From Prevotella sp. (GTDB lineage: Bacteria > Bacteroidota > Bacteroidia > Bacteroidales > Dysgonomonadaceae): a stretch of DNA of 5,900 nt. Shown here one piece after another: positions 5,732 through 5,900 of this stretch (its first letter is position 1; the number at the start of each line of letters is the position of its first letter). The DNA lies in assembly GCA_031260865.1 (NCBI GenBank), contig JAISKQ010000319.1, forward strand, positions 1 through 5,900, written 5' to 3'. Made by a program: the position numbers and the translations under genes. The notes under the pieces were generated by a model that was not told the origin of the DNA, ran no database searches, and worked only from the letters and a program-made list of their open reading frames with translations.

Positions 5732-5900
5732 GAAAAAATTTAAGATATATACGAAAGTAAACACGAAAAATTAGAGTTGATAACAAATGTTTTAATACAT
5801 CTGTAAACACATGTTGCATACACGAAAGTATATAGTTTGTATTATATAATATATTAATAATCAATCAATTAACTATATTATTTAAAGTAAATCTTTAAGT

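Larger units (their letters stand above)
5583..5900. other. A/T-rich gene-free region upstream of the dipeptidase
   Basis: This 318-base stretch is strongly A/T-rich and holds no reading frame that looks like a protein. It contains a 14-bp inverted repeat (5666-5679 and 5718-5731), a further ACAAATGT at 5783-5790, ACGAAAGTA at 5751-5759 and 5822-5830, and ACACGAAA at 5761-5768 and 5820-5827. It presumably carries the promoter of the dipeptidase gene and perhaps that of a gene to the right of the window. Confidence 0.6.

Noticed and set aside
5637..5864. 75-codon minus-strand frame upstream of the dipeptidase
   Set aside because: Composition (Ile, Tyr, Leu, Asn) just reflects A/T-rich DNA, and it runs through the inverted repeat; no recognisable domain.
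1..5900. CRISPR array, tRNA/rRNA, insertion sequence or phage genes
   Set aside because: No regularly spaced repeats, transposase motifs, tRNA-like folds or phage proteins are visible on either strand.

Overview
The window looks like chromosomal DNA of a member of the Bacteroidota, most likely order Bacteroidales. The basis is protein style: a long RodA with an expanded middle, a haem/cobalamin-type ABC ATPase with LSDGERQK signature and an extra C-terminal domain, and a signal-peptide-bearing C69 dipeptidase. Moderate-to-low GC, A/T-rich leaders with mostly no Shine-Dalgarno, and TAnnTTTG-like promoter elements agree with this. Genus cannot be settled from what is here.

Layout: positions 1-280 hold no convincing gene. 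This leader contains a 27-base direct repeat (two copies, one mismatch, each with a Bacteroidota -7-like TACTTTTG) and three short perfect palindromes. It leads into rodA (281-1738, + strand), the SEDS glycan polymerase of side-wall peptidoglycan synthesis. rodA converges on a three-gene minus-strand block. Read in transcription order from the right, this is a secreted C69-family dipeptidase (5582-3945), a strong intrinsic-terminator-like hairpin (3914-3938), a FecCD/BtuC-type permease (3884-2853) and its ABC ATPase (2843-1812). The last 318 bases (5583-5900) are very A/T-rich, hold no supported gene, and contain a 14-bp inverted repeat and smaller motif repeats upstream of the dipeptidase.

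How they work together: permease and ATPase are 9 bases apart and surely form one inner-membrane importer of the family that takes up haem, ferric siderophores or cobalamin. No periplasmic substrate-binding protein or TonB-dependent receptor lies in the window, so the substrate is open. The dipeptidase sits upstream on the same strand, where a binding protein might be expected, but is separated from the permease by the hairpin; joint expression would need read-through. rodA is a separate unit on the opposite strand.

I found no clear new multi-gene system. The most interesting items are the repeated promoter-like element in the rodA leader, the dipeptidase-terminator-importer arrangement, and the inverted repeat upstream of the dipeptidase.
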